Shown: one piece after another, positions 26,113 through 33,919 of the stretch | Position numbering within the stretch: position 1 is the stretch's first letter | Layout: every line of letters starts with the position of its first letter | NCBI RefSeq assembly: GCF_010731775.1 | Contig: NZ_AP022590.1 | Span: 4,650,001 to 4,714,000 of the forward strand | Direction: 5' to 3' | Origin: Mycobacterium mantenii | Lineage (GTDB): Bacteria > Actinomycetota > Actinomycetes > Mycobacteriales > Mycobacteriaceae | DNA: 64,000 bases | Notes under the pieces: model-generated | Database searches by the model: none | Told to the model about the DNA's origin: nothing | What the model saw: only the letters and a program-made list of their open reading frames with translations | Made by a program: the position numbers and the translations under genes

Positions 26113-26694
26113 TCAGTGTGACCGGACTCCGAAATCGATGTCCTGAACGCCGGCGAACGGTGTGAAACCGGGCTTGTCCAGCCATGACGGGGCTGCGCGG
26201 TGTCCGGGTTCCGGGCGTGCCCAGTCCACCCAGGGCCCCCAGTCCTCGCGACGGAACTTCTGCTGCAAAGTTTGCGGGTGTGCGGCTTCGGCGGCCGCGT
26301 AGCGCTTCGCGAACTGCTTCATCTCGGGCAGCAGCCAAACGTCTTCCTCGGAACGCCATCTGCCATCGCCGGCGTACTCGATGAATTGATAGGACGGAAA
26401 GTCGATGGGTGCTCCGCCCGGTTGCGGATTGTCGGCGCGATTGAGCACCTTGTACGCCACCCGCGTGTCATCGACGACGTACCAGACCAGCGGGCTGTAG
26501 ACCTGCGGTGCGGCGCCCATCGTCCCTTCGAGAAACCTTGTGATTTCCGCTGGACCCGTGAACGTTCCGTAGAAGTGGTCGAAGTAGGTTGCGTCGTCGG
26601 TGAAGAGGCCGGCCCAGGCTTGCCAGTCCTCGAGCACCGGGCCGATCATGAAGTAGCGCCGAAATTCCCGCTCGACTTCCGCAATGTCTGCCAT
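26113..26694 (-). CDS. SnoaL-like (NTF2-fold) protein
   Basis: This 193-residue protein has an NTF2/SnoaL-like domain in its first 130 residues (WAGLFTDDATYFDHFYGTFTGPAEI, WYVVDDTRVAYKVLNRADNP) and a Trp-rich tail (RREDWGPWVDWARPEP). Such domains act as isomerases, hydratases or binding proteins in steroid and polyketide metabolism. It is the last gene of a five-gene minus operon and starts five bases after the SDR stop, so it likely acts on the same intermediate. Confidence 0.82.
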   Translation of the reverse strand: MADIAEVEREFRRYFMIGPVLEDWQAWAGLFTDDATYFDHFYGTFTGPAEITRFLEGTMGAAPQVYSPLVWYVVDDTRVAYKVLNRADNPQPGGAPIDFPSYQFIEYAGDGRWRSEEDVWLLPEMKQFAKRYAAAEAAHPQTLQQKFRREDWGPWVDWARPEPGHRAAPSWLDKPGFTPFAGVQDIDFGVRSH

Positions 26695-26699
26695 CGCGC

Positions 26700-27623
26700 T
26701 CAGCCGCCGAGCCGCAGGCCGGTGTTGCGGGTGCCGAACACGTCGGTAGCCATGATCGCGCCGAGTTTCTCGGCGTCCCAGCGCTTCTGGCCGTTAGAGA
26801 CTGACGCGACCGGATGCCAGCCCTTGAGAAGTTGGAGATGTTCGGCCATCGCACGGATCACCTGACCGCTGACGTGACCAGCCTCCGGGCTGGCCAACCA
26901 GGCCACTACTGGCGAGCCCAGTGACGGATCTTTGGGGTCGAACTCGTCCTCGGCGCGCTCATCGGGTTCGATCGGAGCCTGCGCGCCCGGCATGGACGCT
27001 GACATCCGGGTGCGCCCACCCGGGCTGATCGCATTCACGGTCGCGCCGATCGACGCCAACTCCAGGCTCAGGGTCTGGGTCAGGCCGACGATCGCAGCCT
27101 TCGCGGCGCTGTAATTGGTCTGCCCGAAGTGGCCGTGCAGACCGGCGCCGGAGGTGGTGTTGATGATGCGCCCGTAGACCTTTCCGCCGGATTCCTTGGA
27201 TTCGGCGCGCCACTTGCGGGCGACCGCGCGGCTGGTGAGCCAGCTACCGCGCACGTGCACCCGCATCACCAGGTCGAAATCGTCGGCGGACATGTTCCAG
27301 ATCGCCTTGTCCCGAACGATTCCCGCGTTGTTGACGACGATGTCCAGCCGGCCCAGCTGCGAGTATGCTCGCTCGACGGCGAGGTCGACCTGCTCCTCGT
27401 CACCGACATCGCTGAAGTCGGAAACAGCTGTGCCGCCCCGGCTTTCGATGATCGCCACCACTTCGTCGGCGACCTTGCCGGTGCCCTCGCCGGACAAGCT
27501 GGTGCCCAGGTCGTTGATGATCACGGTGGCGCCGTGTTTGGCCAGCTCGAGTGCGTGGCCGCGGCCGATGCCGTGCCCCGCCCCGGTCACCAGGGCGACT
27601 TTGCCGTCGAGCAGTCCGGTCAT
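26700..27623 (-). CDS. SDR oxidoreductase (17beta-HSD4/MFE-2-like hydroxyacyl-CoA dehydrogenase)
   Basis: This 307-residue SDR has the NAD motif VTGAGHGIGRGHA, NNAG in DIVVNNAGIVRDKAIWN, and the catalytic Tyr/Lys in NYSAAKAAIVGL. The pattern VRDKAIWNMSADDFDLVMRVH and the long C-terminal part resemble the dehydrogenase domain of peroxisomal multifunctional enzyme 2, so 3-hydroxyacyl-CoA oxidation is a good guess. It sits between a DUF35 gene (ATGA overlap) and a SnoaL gene, in the same operon as an enoyl-CoA hydratase and a P450, which fits a beta-oxidation step. Confidence 0.88.
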   Translation of the reverse strand: MTGLLDGKVALVTGAGHGIGRGHALELAKHGATVIINDLGTSLSGEGTGKVADEVVAIIESRGGTAVSDFSDVGDEEQVDLAVERAYSQLGRLDIVVNNAGIVRDKAIWNMSADDFDLVMRVHVRGSWLTSRAVARKWRAESKESGGKVYGRIINTTSGAGLHGHFGQTNYSAAKAAIVGLTQTLSLELASIGATVNAISPGGRTRMSASMPGAQAPIEPDERAEDEFDPKDPSLGSPVVAWLASPEAGHVSGQVIRAMAEHLQLLKGWHPVASVSNGQKRWDAEKLGAIMATDVFGTRNTGLRLGG

Positions 27624-28051
27624 GGGCTCTCCTCGGTTGGTGCGAATACCGTCAGGAATGGGCTTTCAGGATCGGCGTCGTCGACCGGGCGAAACACCGC
27701 GGTCACCGGCATCCCGACCCGAAGGTGGTCACCGTCGGCGCCTTCGATCATCGTCATCAGCCGCGGGCCCTCGGCGAGTTCGACGATCGCGGCCACATAC
27801 GGCAGGCGCTCCTTGAACGGTGCCAAATCATTGACGTGGACAGTCGAATACGTATACAGCGTTCCGGTCCCGCTCGCCCGTATCGGCCGTACGTCCTCAC
27901 TCCAGCAAAAGGGGCAGAACGGGCGCGGATAGTGATGGACCTTGCCGCAGGCCGCGCATTCGGCGATCAGCAATTGACCCTGCCGGGCGGCCTCCCAGTA
28001 GGGAGCGCTGGCCGCGTCGATCGTTGGTATGTCAGCGCGGGCCACCGTCAC
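27620..28051 (-). CDS. DUF35 OB-fold/Zn-ribbon protein without adjacent thiolase
   Basis: This protein of about 143 residues has an intact zinc ribbon (ECAACGKVHHYPRPFCPFCW) and an OB-fold (LYTYSTVHVNDLAPF, VGMPVTAVFRPVDD). The start is read as the GTG overlapping the enoyl-CoA hydratase stop (GTGA); another GTG lies one codon earlier. No thiolase homologue is next to it; the unpaired homologue at 7636-8787 is a possible partner. Alternatively it works with the SDR and hydratase of its own operon. Confidence 0.88.
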   Translation of the reverse strand: MTVARADIPTIDAASAPYWEAARQGQLLIAECAACGKVHHYPRPFCPFCWSEDVRPIRASGTGTLYTYSTVHVNDLAPFKERLPYVAAIVELAEGPRLMTMIEGADGDHLRVGMPVTAVFRPVDDADPESPFLTVFAPTEESP

Positions 28052-28851
28052 CACCCGGTGAATTCGGTCGGTCGTTTCTCCACGAACGCCTGAACACCCT
28101 CGGTGGAGTCGCGCGAATACGACTGGATCTCCTGCGCCATTGCCTCGGCGACGAAAGCACCGGACCGATCGGTGTCGGGGGAGTCGTTGAGCAGCCGTTT
28201 GGTGAACGCGATCGCGGACGTCGGGGCTCCGGCGAGCCGGCTGGCGAAGTCAATGACCGTGGCCTCGAAGTCGGCGGCGCTGACCACCCGGTTCACCAAG
28301 CCCAGCGTGAACGCTTCTGCTGCCGAGAGCTTTTCGCCGAAGAACGCCATCTCCTTGGCTTTCTGCATGCCGATGCGGCGCGGCAGTAAATAGCAGCCGC
28401 CACCGTCGACGACCAGCCCACGTTTGACGAAAGACTCTGCGAAGTAGGCTTTTTCGGTGGCGATCACCAAGTCGGAAGCGTATACCATATGGGCTCCCAG
28501 ACCCGTCGCCGCACCGTGCACCGCGGCGATCACCGGTTTATTGCAGTCCAGCACGCTGGCGACCAACCTCTGGGCGCCGTTCATAATGCGCCTCGTCGGC
28601 TCCAGCACTCGCTTCTCGCTCGTTGCGCGCCGTTCGGCCAGCGATCCCACGTCGGCGCCGGAGCAAAAGTGCTTGCCGTTCGCGCGCAGCACCACCACGC
28701 GGACCTTCTCGTCGGCGTCCCCGGCGCCCAATAGCGCGATCAGCGCATCCCGGTCGTCGGGTCGAACCGCGTTGGCGGCTTCGGGCCGGTTCAAGGTGAT
28801 CGTCATGACGCCGTCTGCGATGTCGGATAGCACCGCCGCTTGTGTGCTCAT
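28048..28851 (-). CDS. Enoyl-CoA hydratase/isomerase family protein
   Basis: This 267-residue crotonase-fold protein has the oxyanion-hole segments GKHFCSGADVGSLAE and AVHGAATGLGAHM. The acidic pair of classical hydratases is only partly apparent (FVKRGLVVDGGGCYLLPRRI; the second position is Asp in VDGGG), so hydratase versus isomerase is open. The start overlaps the P450 stop (ATGA) and the stop overlaps the DUF35 start. It probably hydrates an enoyl-CoA for the SDR two genes downstream. Confidence 0.9.
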   Translation of the reverse strand: MSTQAAVLSDIADGVMTITLNRPEAANAVRPDDRDALIALLGAGDADEKVRVVVLRANGKHFCSGADVGSLAERRATSEKRVLEPTRRIMNGAQRLVASVLDCNKPVIAAVHGAATGLGAHMVYASDLVIATEKAYFAESFVKRGLVVDGGGCYLLPRRIGMQKAKEMAFFGEKLSAAEAFTLGLVNRVVSAADFEATVIDFASRLAGAPTSAIAFTKRLLNDSPDTDRSGAFVAEAMAQEIQSYSRDSTEGVQAFVEKRPTEFTGW

Positions 28852-30149
28852 GGTGTGTAGCTGGCCTCGAGGTGTTTGATGCCGTTGACGAAGTTCGATC
28901 TCAGCATGACCGGTTCGCCCGCCGCGGTGATGTCCGGGTAGCGCGCGTAGAGCATCTCGAACGCCACGTTCAGCTCCAGGCGGGCCAGGTGTGCGCCCAG
29001 GCAGAAGTGCGGTCCCGGGCCCCCGAAAGCGATGTGATTGTTGGGTTTGCGAGCGATGTCGAAGCGCTCCGGCTGGTCGAACACTGCGGGGTCGCGGTTG
29101 GCGGCGGGATACCAGACCACCACCTTGTCGCCGGCGTTGAAGGTGTGGGTAACCGCGCCTTGCGAGTCGGTCAGCGTCACGCCGTCGCGGGTTACCGTGC
29201 GGCGCATGTGAATTACCGGGCTGGCGTACCGCAAGATTTCCTCGACCGCGGTGGGCGCCATGTCGTCGTAGTTCGCCAGTAGCCGGTCACGCTGCTCGGG
29301 GTGGGCGCTCAGAATGAGCAGCCCGTGGGTCAGAGCGTTGCGCGTCGTCTCGTTGCCGGCGCCGATCAGCAAGATGAAGAACTTCGCCAACTCCTGGGGG
29401 GTCAGGTTCTCCTCGTCCGAGGTGACCAGCTTGCTGATCACATCGTCGCGCGGACGAGCGATGCGGTCCTCGGCGATCTGCTTGAGCAGCTCGATGAGCT
29501 GCTCGCTGGTGTCGGTGACGGCTGCTTCAATGCCTGCGACGGTCTGGTCGGGTACGTACTCAGGGTCGGAGGCGCCCAGCACGACGTTCGTCGCCTGCAC
29601 GATGAATTGTTCATGTTCGCGCGGGACGCCCAGCATGTTGTCGATAATGCGCAGCGGCAGAAGGGTGGCGAACGAGGAGACAAAGTCGCACTTACCCGAA
29701 CGCGGCATCTCGTCGAGAATTTCGGCGGTGGTTTCTTGAGCCAGGCCGCGCAAATCGGAGAGTATGCGGGGAGTGAAGCCGCGCGAGACGATCTTGCGCA
29801 GCCTCATGTGTTCGGGATCGTCCATGTCGATGATCGAGCCGCGGTATTCGCGCATCTCGGCGGTCTGGTCGAAGATCTGCGTGCCCTGGCCGGAGCAGAA
29901 CTCGCCGGGCCGGCGGCTGATGTCGACGACGTCGCGGTGGGAGCCGACCGCCCAGAATCCGCGGGGCCGCGGTGAGTCGGGTCGGTTGGTGCGGACGAAC
30001 ACCGGGCCGCCGGCCTCGCGAAGGCGCCGGTAAAGCTCGCTGCGGTCAGCTGGACGCTCTTGCCACCACCGCAAGTCGATCAGCGGCGCGAACTGCTGCT
30101 CGTCGGTGTCGATTGCGCTCACAGCACCCGATTCTGGCACCCATGTCAC
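28848..30149 (-). CDS. Cytochrome P450 (CYP125/CYP142/CYP124-like motif pattern)
   Basis: This 433-residue P450 has an I-helix LIGAGNETTRNALTHG, K-helix EEILRY, the following PVIHMRRTVTRD and the heme loop FGGPGPHFCLGAHLARLE with Cys383. The AGNETT and GPHFCLG pattern is that of mycobacterial P450s that oxidise terminal methyl groups of sterols and branched lipids, so alkyl-chain hydroxylation is a reasonable guess. It heads a five-gene operon with hydratase, DUF35, SDR and SnoaL. The ATG at 30149 lies just after TATAAG, so a leaderless start is possible; a GTG nine codons in is an alternative. Confidence 0.93.
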   Translation of the reverse strand: MTWVPESGAVSAIDTDEQQFAPLIDLRWWQERPADRSELYRRLREAGGPVFVRTNRPDSPRPRGFWAVGSHRDVVDISRRPGEFCSGQGTQIFDQTAEMREYRGSIIDMDDPEHMRLRKIVSRGFTPRILSDLRGLAQETTAEILDEMPRSGKCDFVSSFATLLPLRIIDNMLGVPREHEQFIVQATNVVLGASDPEYVPDQTVAGIEAAVTDTSEQLIELLKQIAEDRIARPRDDVISKLVTSDEENLTPQELAKFFILLIGAGNETTRNALTHGLLILSAHPEQRDRLLANYDDMAPTAVEEILRYASPVIHMRRTVTRDGVTLTDSQGAVTHTFNAGDKVVVWYPAANRDPAVFDQPERFDIARKPNNHIAFGGPGPHFCLGAHLARLELNVAFEMLYARYPDITAAGEPVMLRSNFVNGIKHLEASYTP

Positions 30150-30220
30150 TTATAGGCAATGCCGGGGTGCTCGATCAAACGGGGCAATGACGCGATATGT
30201 GTTCACAGCAGGCGCGAGTT

Positions 30221-30239
30221 ATCTAACATTGGTGTCACT
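30221..30239 (-). promoter_or_regulatory. R2-family site, ATCTAACATTGGTGTCACT
   Basis: This 19-base motif ends 26 bases before the Gfo/Idh start. It matches the reverse complement of 39796-39814 at 18 of 19 positions and has the same orientation towards the downstream gene. Read on the minus strand it is TGACACCAATGTTAGAT, a member of R2. Confidence 0.7.
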
Positions 30240-30265
30240 GCAGTCGGAGGAGCGGAGGAGAGCAC

Positions 30266-31348
30266 ATGACCTTACGGGTCGGCATCATCGGCGTCGGTTG
30301 GGGCGCGCATGTGCAGGTGCCCGGTTTCCGGGCGGCGAAGGGCTTCGATCCCGTCGCGCTCTGTGCCCGTACACCTGATCGGCTGGAACGGGTGGCGACC
30401 AAACTGGGGATCGAACAGACCTCCACCGATTGGCGGTCGTTCGTGACCCGCGACGATCTGGACGTCATCTCGGTCGCGACGCCCACTGTGCTGCACCATG
30501 AGATGACGATCGCCGCGCTGGCGGCGGGCAAGCCCGTGCTGTGCGAGAAGCCACTGGCGGGTGACCTGCAGGCTGCCCGCGACATGGTGCGCGCTGCGGC
30601 GGATGCCGAGCTGCCCACTGCCTGTTGCTTCGAGAACCGTTGGAACCCCGACTGGTTGGCCGTCGCGGACCGGGTGCGCTCGGGCTTCCTCGGTTCGCAG
30701 TACTTTGCGCGGGTCAGTCGCAGCGCGTCCTACTGGCATCCGAGTCATCCGCTGCAGGCCCATTGGATGTATGACCGCGAGCAGGGCGGCGGCTATCTGG
30801 CCGGCATGCTCGTGCACGATCTGGACTTCTTGTGCAGCCTGCTCGGCCGCCCGGTATCGGTGTGCGCCGAAGTCCGCACCAGCGACCCGGTCCGCGAACT
30901 GCCCGACGGGGGGACTCTGGCGGTCACCGCCGACGACACTGCGGCGCTGCTGATGCGTATGGAGTCCGGGGTCACCGTCGTGTTGAGCCTGACGGTCATG
31001 GGCGCCCACGCCGACTACTACCGCCTGGAGTTGTTCGGTTCCGATGGCACCATCATCGGCGACGGCGAGTTGCGTTCTGCGGCATACAGTCTCGGCACCG
31101 CCGCCGATCCCGGACTGAGTCCTCTGACGGTTGATGAACGCGAGCCCGCACACCCCGAGCGGTTGCCCGGCGGGCTGGCGGGCCACGCGAGTAGGGCGAT
31201 GGCGCTGATGCTGCAGGACTGGCTGCCCGCGTTCGACGGGGGGCCCAGCGGCGCGGCCACCTTCGAGGACGGGTTGCTGTCGCTTGCGGTGATCGATGCT
31301 GCGCATCGCTCAGCTGAAGGCGGTGGTTGGGAGCCTGTGCAGGCCTGA
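30266..31348 (+). CDS. Gfo/Idh/MocA family NAD(P)-dependent oxidoreductase
   Basis: This 360-residue protein has an N-terminal Rossmann fold (VGIIGVGWGAHVQVPGF) and the family signature CEKPLAGDLQAA with the conserved Lys. A C-terminal beta-sheet domain includes GGYLAGMLVHDLDFLCSLLG, whose His/Asp are in the catalytic region. Members oxidise or reduce sugar-like hydroxyls, biliverdin or trans-dihydrodiols. A dihydrodiol dehydrogenase role would fit a Rieske/extradiol pathway, but this is only a suggestion. The ATG follows GGAGGAG. It shares the R2 promoter motif with the ring-cleavage dioxygenase gene. Confidence 0.9.
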   Translation: MTLRVGIIGVGWGAHVQVPGFRAAKGFDPVALCARTPDRLERVATKLGIEQTSTDWRSFVTRDDLDVISVATPTVLHHEMTIAALAAGKPVLCEKPLAGDLQAARDMVRAAADAELPTACCFENRWNPDWLAVADRVRSGFLGSQYFARVSRSASYWHPSHPLQAHWMYDREQGGGYLAGMLVHDLDFLCSLLGRPVSVCAEVRTSDPVRELPDGGTLAVTADDTAALLMRMESGVTVVLSLTVMGAHADYYRLELFGSDGTIIGDGELRSAAYSLGTAADPGLSPLTVDEREPAHPERLPGGLAGHASRAMALMLQDWLPAFDGGPSGAATFEDGLLSLAVIDAAHRSAEGGGWEPVQA

Positions 31349-31385
31349 GGCGCGGGTCGAGCAATCAAAGGAAGGGAACTGCCCG

Positions 31386-31889
31386 ATGAAAGGTGGACCG
31401 TCGATCAAGCATCTCGACGATGTACCGGCCGAGGAAATGCTGCGTTACGAGTTCGCTGATGGTCGCACGGCGTCGATCTGGGAGAAGTGGATTGAGCTTT
31501 CTCCCCGTTACTTCGCGTTCTGGAACAAGTGGGACCCGGGTGCGATCTCCTCGCAGCACGGTCACACCGGCGATCACAGCAACTTCATTCTGGCCGGCGA
31601 GATCCGTTGCGGTGACGTCGTCGCCCGCGCCGGTACGCACATCATGCTCGAGTGGGGGGACGTGTTCGGACCTTGGGAGGCCGGCCCTCAGGGATGCGAA
31701 CTGTACGGGTTCATCGCCGGTGAGGGACAACCGTTCAGCGGCGATACCACCGCGTACGAAGCGTTGCTCGAGGCGCGTGGCGCCCGATCGGTACCCTTAC
31801 CGATGCCAAAACGATTGCCGCCGTGGATACTTGCCAAACTAGGTGTGCCATTCACCTCATCGACCACCAACTGGACGGCGTCGACCTGA
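31386..31889 (+). CDS. Cupin-like protein
   Basis: This 167-residue protein has one cupin-type beta-barrel motif (SQHGHTGDHSNFILAGEI followed by GDVVARAGTHIMLEWGDVFG). The His residues could bind a metal. The ATG at 31386 has AAGGAAGG upstream and follows the Gfo/Idh gene by 37 bases, so co-transcription is likely. Its reaction is not recognisable; cupins include dioxygenases, isomerases and decarboxylases. Confidence 0.78.
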   Translation: MKGGPSIKHLDDVPAEEMLRYEFADGRTASIWEKWIELSPRYFAFWNKWDPGAISSQHGHTGDHSNFILAGEIRCGDVVARAGTHIMLEWGDVFGPWEAGPQGCELYGFIAGEGQPFSGDTTAYEALLEARGARSVPLPMPKRLPPWILAKLGVPFTSSTTNWTAST

Positions 31890-31919
31890 GCCGCTCGGGT
31901 GTCGTGCTTGTCGTCGGAG

Positions 31920-32762
31920 CTAGTTGAGGGACGAGCCGGCGTCGACCGTGACGTGTCGGCCGGTTATCGCTCGCGATTCGTCCGCTGCCAAGAACGCCAC
32001 CGCAGCGGATGCGTCCGTGTCAGCCCAGGTCGCCGCTGGCCATAACATCGTCGAAAGCGACGCCGCACCAGCCTGATTGCCTCCGCAATCCCCGTCGAGC
32101 ATGACGGGCCGATGCAGCCGTCCGGCACGCCGCACATCGCCGGCGTCCTCCGCTCCGCTGACGGTGTTTACCCGGATACCCTGTGGCGCTAGTTGTTTGG
32201 CCAGCGTCTTCACGTACTGCGAGACCATCGACTGAGCGAGCTCATATGCTGCCCCACCGAGTCCCTGCGGTCGATCGAGAAAAGGTCCTTGTGGGGAGAA
32301 TCTGGGACCGGAAGCGATGAGGGACGATCCTTCGACCAACCGGGGCATCGCGGCGCTGAAAGTGTTGACCACGCCGATGAAGTCGACGTCGAACGTGTCT
32401 ATGAAGGCCGCGATCGGGGCGTCCGGCTGAGTCGGGGCAATGGCAGCGTTTGCCACGACGATATCGAGTGCGCCGAGTTGACGCACCGCGGTGTCGACGG
32501 CAATCTCCATTTCAGTTCGATCGCAGACATCACACCGATACACCAGTGCTTTTCGGTCGAGCTTCTCGATCATGGTAGCGGTGCGGTCGAGGTCTTCGCT
32601 CGTCGCGAGTGGATAGTCGCACGATGGGATGTTGTCGCACAGATCCACCAACATGACGTCTGCGCCTTCCCAGGCCAAACGCAGCGCGTGGCTTCGACCG
32701 CGACCCCTGGCTGCGCCGGTCACGAGCGCCACCTTGCCCGCGAGACGTCTACTACTAGTCAC
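31920..32762 (-). CDS. Mycofactocin-type SDR with degenerate active site (YxxxK to YxxxQ)
   Basis: This 280-residue SDR has the family's NAD motif VTGAARGRGRSHA and mycofactocin-type insertion (LCDNIPSCDYPLATSEDLDR). The catalytic motif reads AAYELAQSMV: Tyr is kept but the Lys is Gln (codon CAG). The later stretch IRVNTVSGAEDAGDVRR departs from the usual NTVHPTNVNT pattern. It may be inactive or have a changed role. The GTG start at 32762 overlaps the alcohol dehydrogenase by eight bases. It is the last gene of an ALDH-ADH-SDR operon. Confidence 0.82.
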   Translation of the reverse strand: MTSSRRLAGKVALVTGAARGRGRSHALRLAWEGADVMLVDLCDNIPSCDYPLATSEDLDRTATMIEKLDRKALVYRCDVCDRTEMEIAVDTAVRQLGALDIVVANAAIAPTQPDAPIAAFIDTFDVDFIGVVNTFSAAMPRLVEGSSLIASGPRFSPQGPFLDRPQGLGGAAYELAQSMVSQYVKTLAKQLAPQGIRVNTVSGAEDAGDVRRAGRLHRPVMLDGDCGGNQAGAASLSTMLWPAATWADTDASAAVAFLAADESRAITGRHVTVDAGSSLN

Positions 32763-33903
32763 GACCTTCTCCGGCGACCTGTCCCTCGGCGGGCGGATAG
32801 ATCAGTACGCCCCGGATATTGGCGCCGGCGTGCATGTCGGCGTAGCCGTCGTTGACCTTCTCCAGCGGGTAGGTGCGGGTCACCATGGATTCGAGGTCGA
32901 CCTGGCCGGCGCTGTACAGCTCGAGGATTTTCGGGATGTCGGCACGCGGATTGCCCGAGCCGTAGAGGGTTCCGATGATCTGCTTTTCGGTCAGGGTGAG
33001 GTCCATCAGGTTGGCCCGGATCTCGCGCTCCAGCATCGGGTGGATGTTGGTGACCACCAGCCGGCCCCGCTTGGCCGTCATGGCCAGCGCCCTGCCGACC
33101 AGTTGGCCGTCACCGACTCCCATGGCGCAGATGAACTTGTCTACGCCGCGGTTCCAGGTAGCCTCGGCGACAACGTCTTTGGCCTCGTCCCAGTCCGCCG
33201 CGGTGTGAGTGGCTCCCATCTTCACCGCTTCAGCCCGCTTGTACTCCGACGGGTCGATGACGGTGATCGTGCGGGCACCCGCGAGCCGGGCGCCCTGCAC
33301 CGCCGCGGCGCCGATGCCGCCGACACCGGCGACGGCGACGGTGTCACCGGGCCGGACCTCGGCGGCGTAGACCGATGATCCCCAACCGGTGATGAAGCCG
33401 CAGCCGAGAAGACAGGCCAGGTCGAGGCGATAGTGGTCCGGGACCTTCACGCAGCTCGCCTCGTGCACCACGGTGTGGTGTGCGAACGAACCGACACCGC
33501 AGGCCAGCGCGAGGTCTTGGTCACCGAGATGGTGGCGGGCGGTTCCGTCGTGAATCTGCATGCCCGAGTAGATCTTTGCGCCGAGGTCACACAGGCTCTG
33601 ATGTCCCGTGGAGCATGAGGGACAGCGGCCGCACGACGGAATGAAGCTGAACACCACGTGGTCGCCCGGCGATAGCCAGGACACGTGCTCGCCGACCGAC
33701 TTGACCACGCCGGCGCCCTCGTGCCCGCCGATGCAGGGCAGCCGGATCGGCATGTCGCCGGTGACGAGGTGGTCGTCAGAGTGGCACATGCCCGAAGCGT
33801 GGAGTTCGATCAGCACCTCGGTCGCTTTCGGTGCATCGAGTTCGATGGTCTCGACAGACCATGGTGTGTTGCGTTCGAACAGGACCGCTGCTTGGGTGTG
33901 CAC
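32755..33903 (-). CDS. Zn-dependent alcohol dehydrogenase, NDMA/mycofactocin-dependent type
   Basis: This 382-residue medium-chain alcohol dehydrogenase has catalytic-zinc segments GMCHSDDH and GGHEGAGVV, the structural-zinc loop CGRCPSCSTGHQSLC and the NAD motif AGVGGIGAAAVQGA. The overall pattern is that of the NDMA-dependent alcohol dehydrogenases that need mycofactocin to recycle bound NADH. The GTG at 33903 has GGAAGGGA upstream; the longer frame overlaps the ALDH gene and is rejected. It lies between an aldehyde dehydrogenase and a mycofactocin-type SDR, so it probably oxidises an alcohol that the ALDH then turns into the acid. Confidence 0.92.
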   Translation of the reverse strand: MHTQAAVLFERNTPWSVETIELDAPKATEVLIELHASGMCHSDDHLVTGDMPIRLPCIGGHEGAGVVKSVGEHVSWLSPGDHVVFSFIPSCGRCPSCSTGHQSLCDLGAKIYSGMQIHDGTARHHLGDQDLALACGVGSFAHHTVVHEASCVKVPDHYRLDLACLLGCGFITGWGSSVYAAEVRPGDTVAVAGVGGIGAAAVQGARLAGARTITVIDPSEYKRAEAVKMGATHTAADWDEAKDVVAEATWNRGVDKFICAMGVGDGQLVGRALAMTAKRGRLVVTNIHPMLEREIRANLMDLTLTEKQIIGTLYGSGNPRADIPKILELYSAGQVDLESMVTRTYPLEKVNDGYADMHAGANIRGVLIYPPAEGQVAGEGRD

Positions 33904-33919
33904 TGGAATCCCTTCCGGG

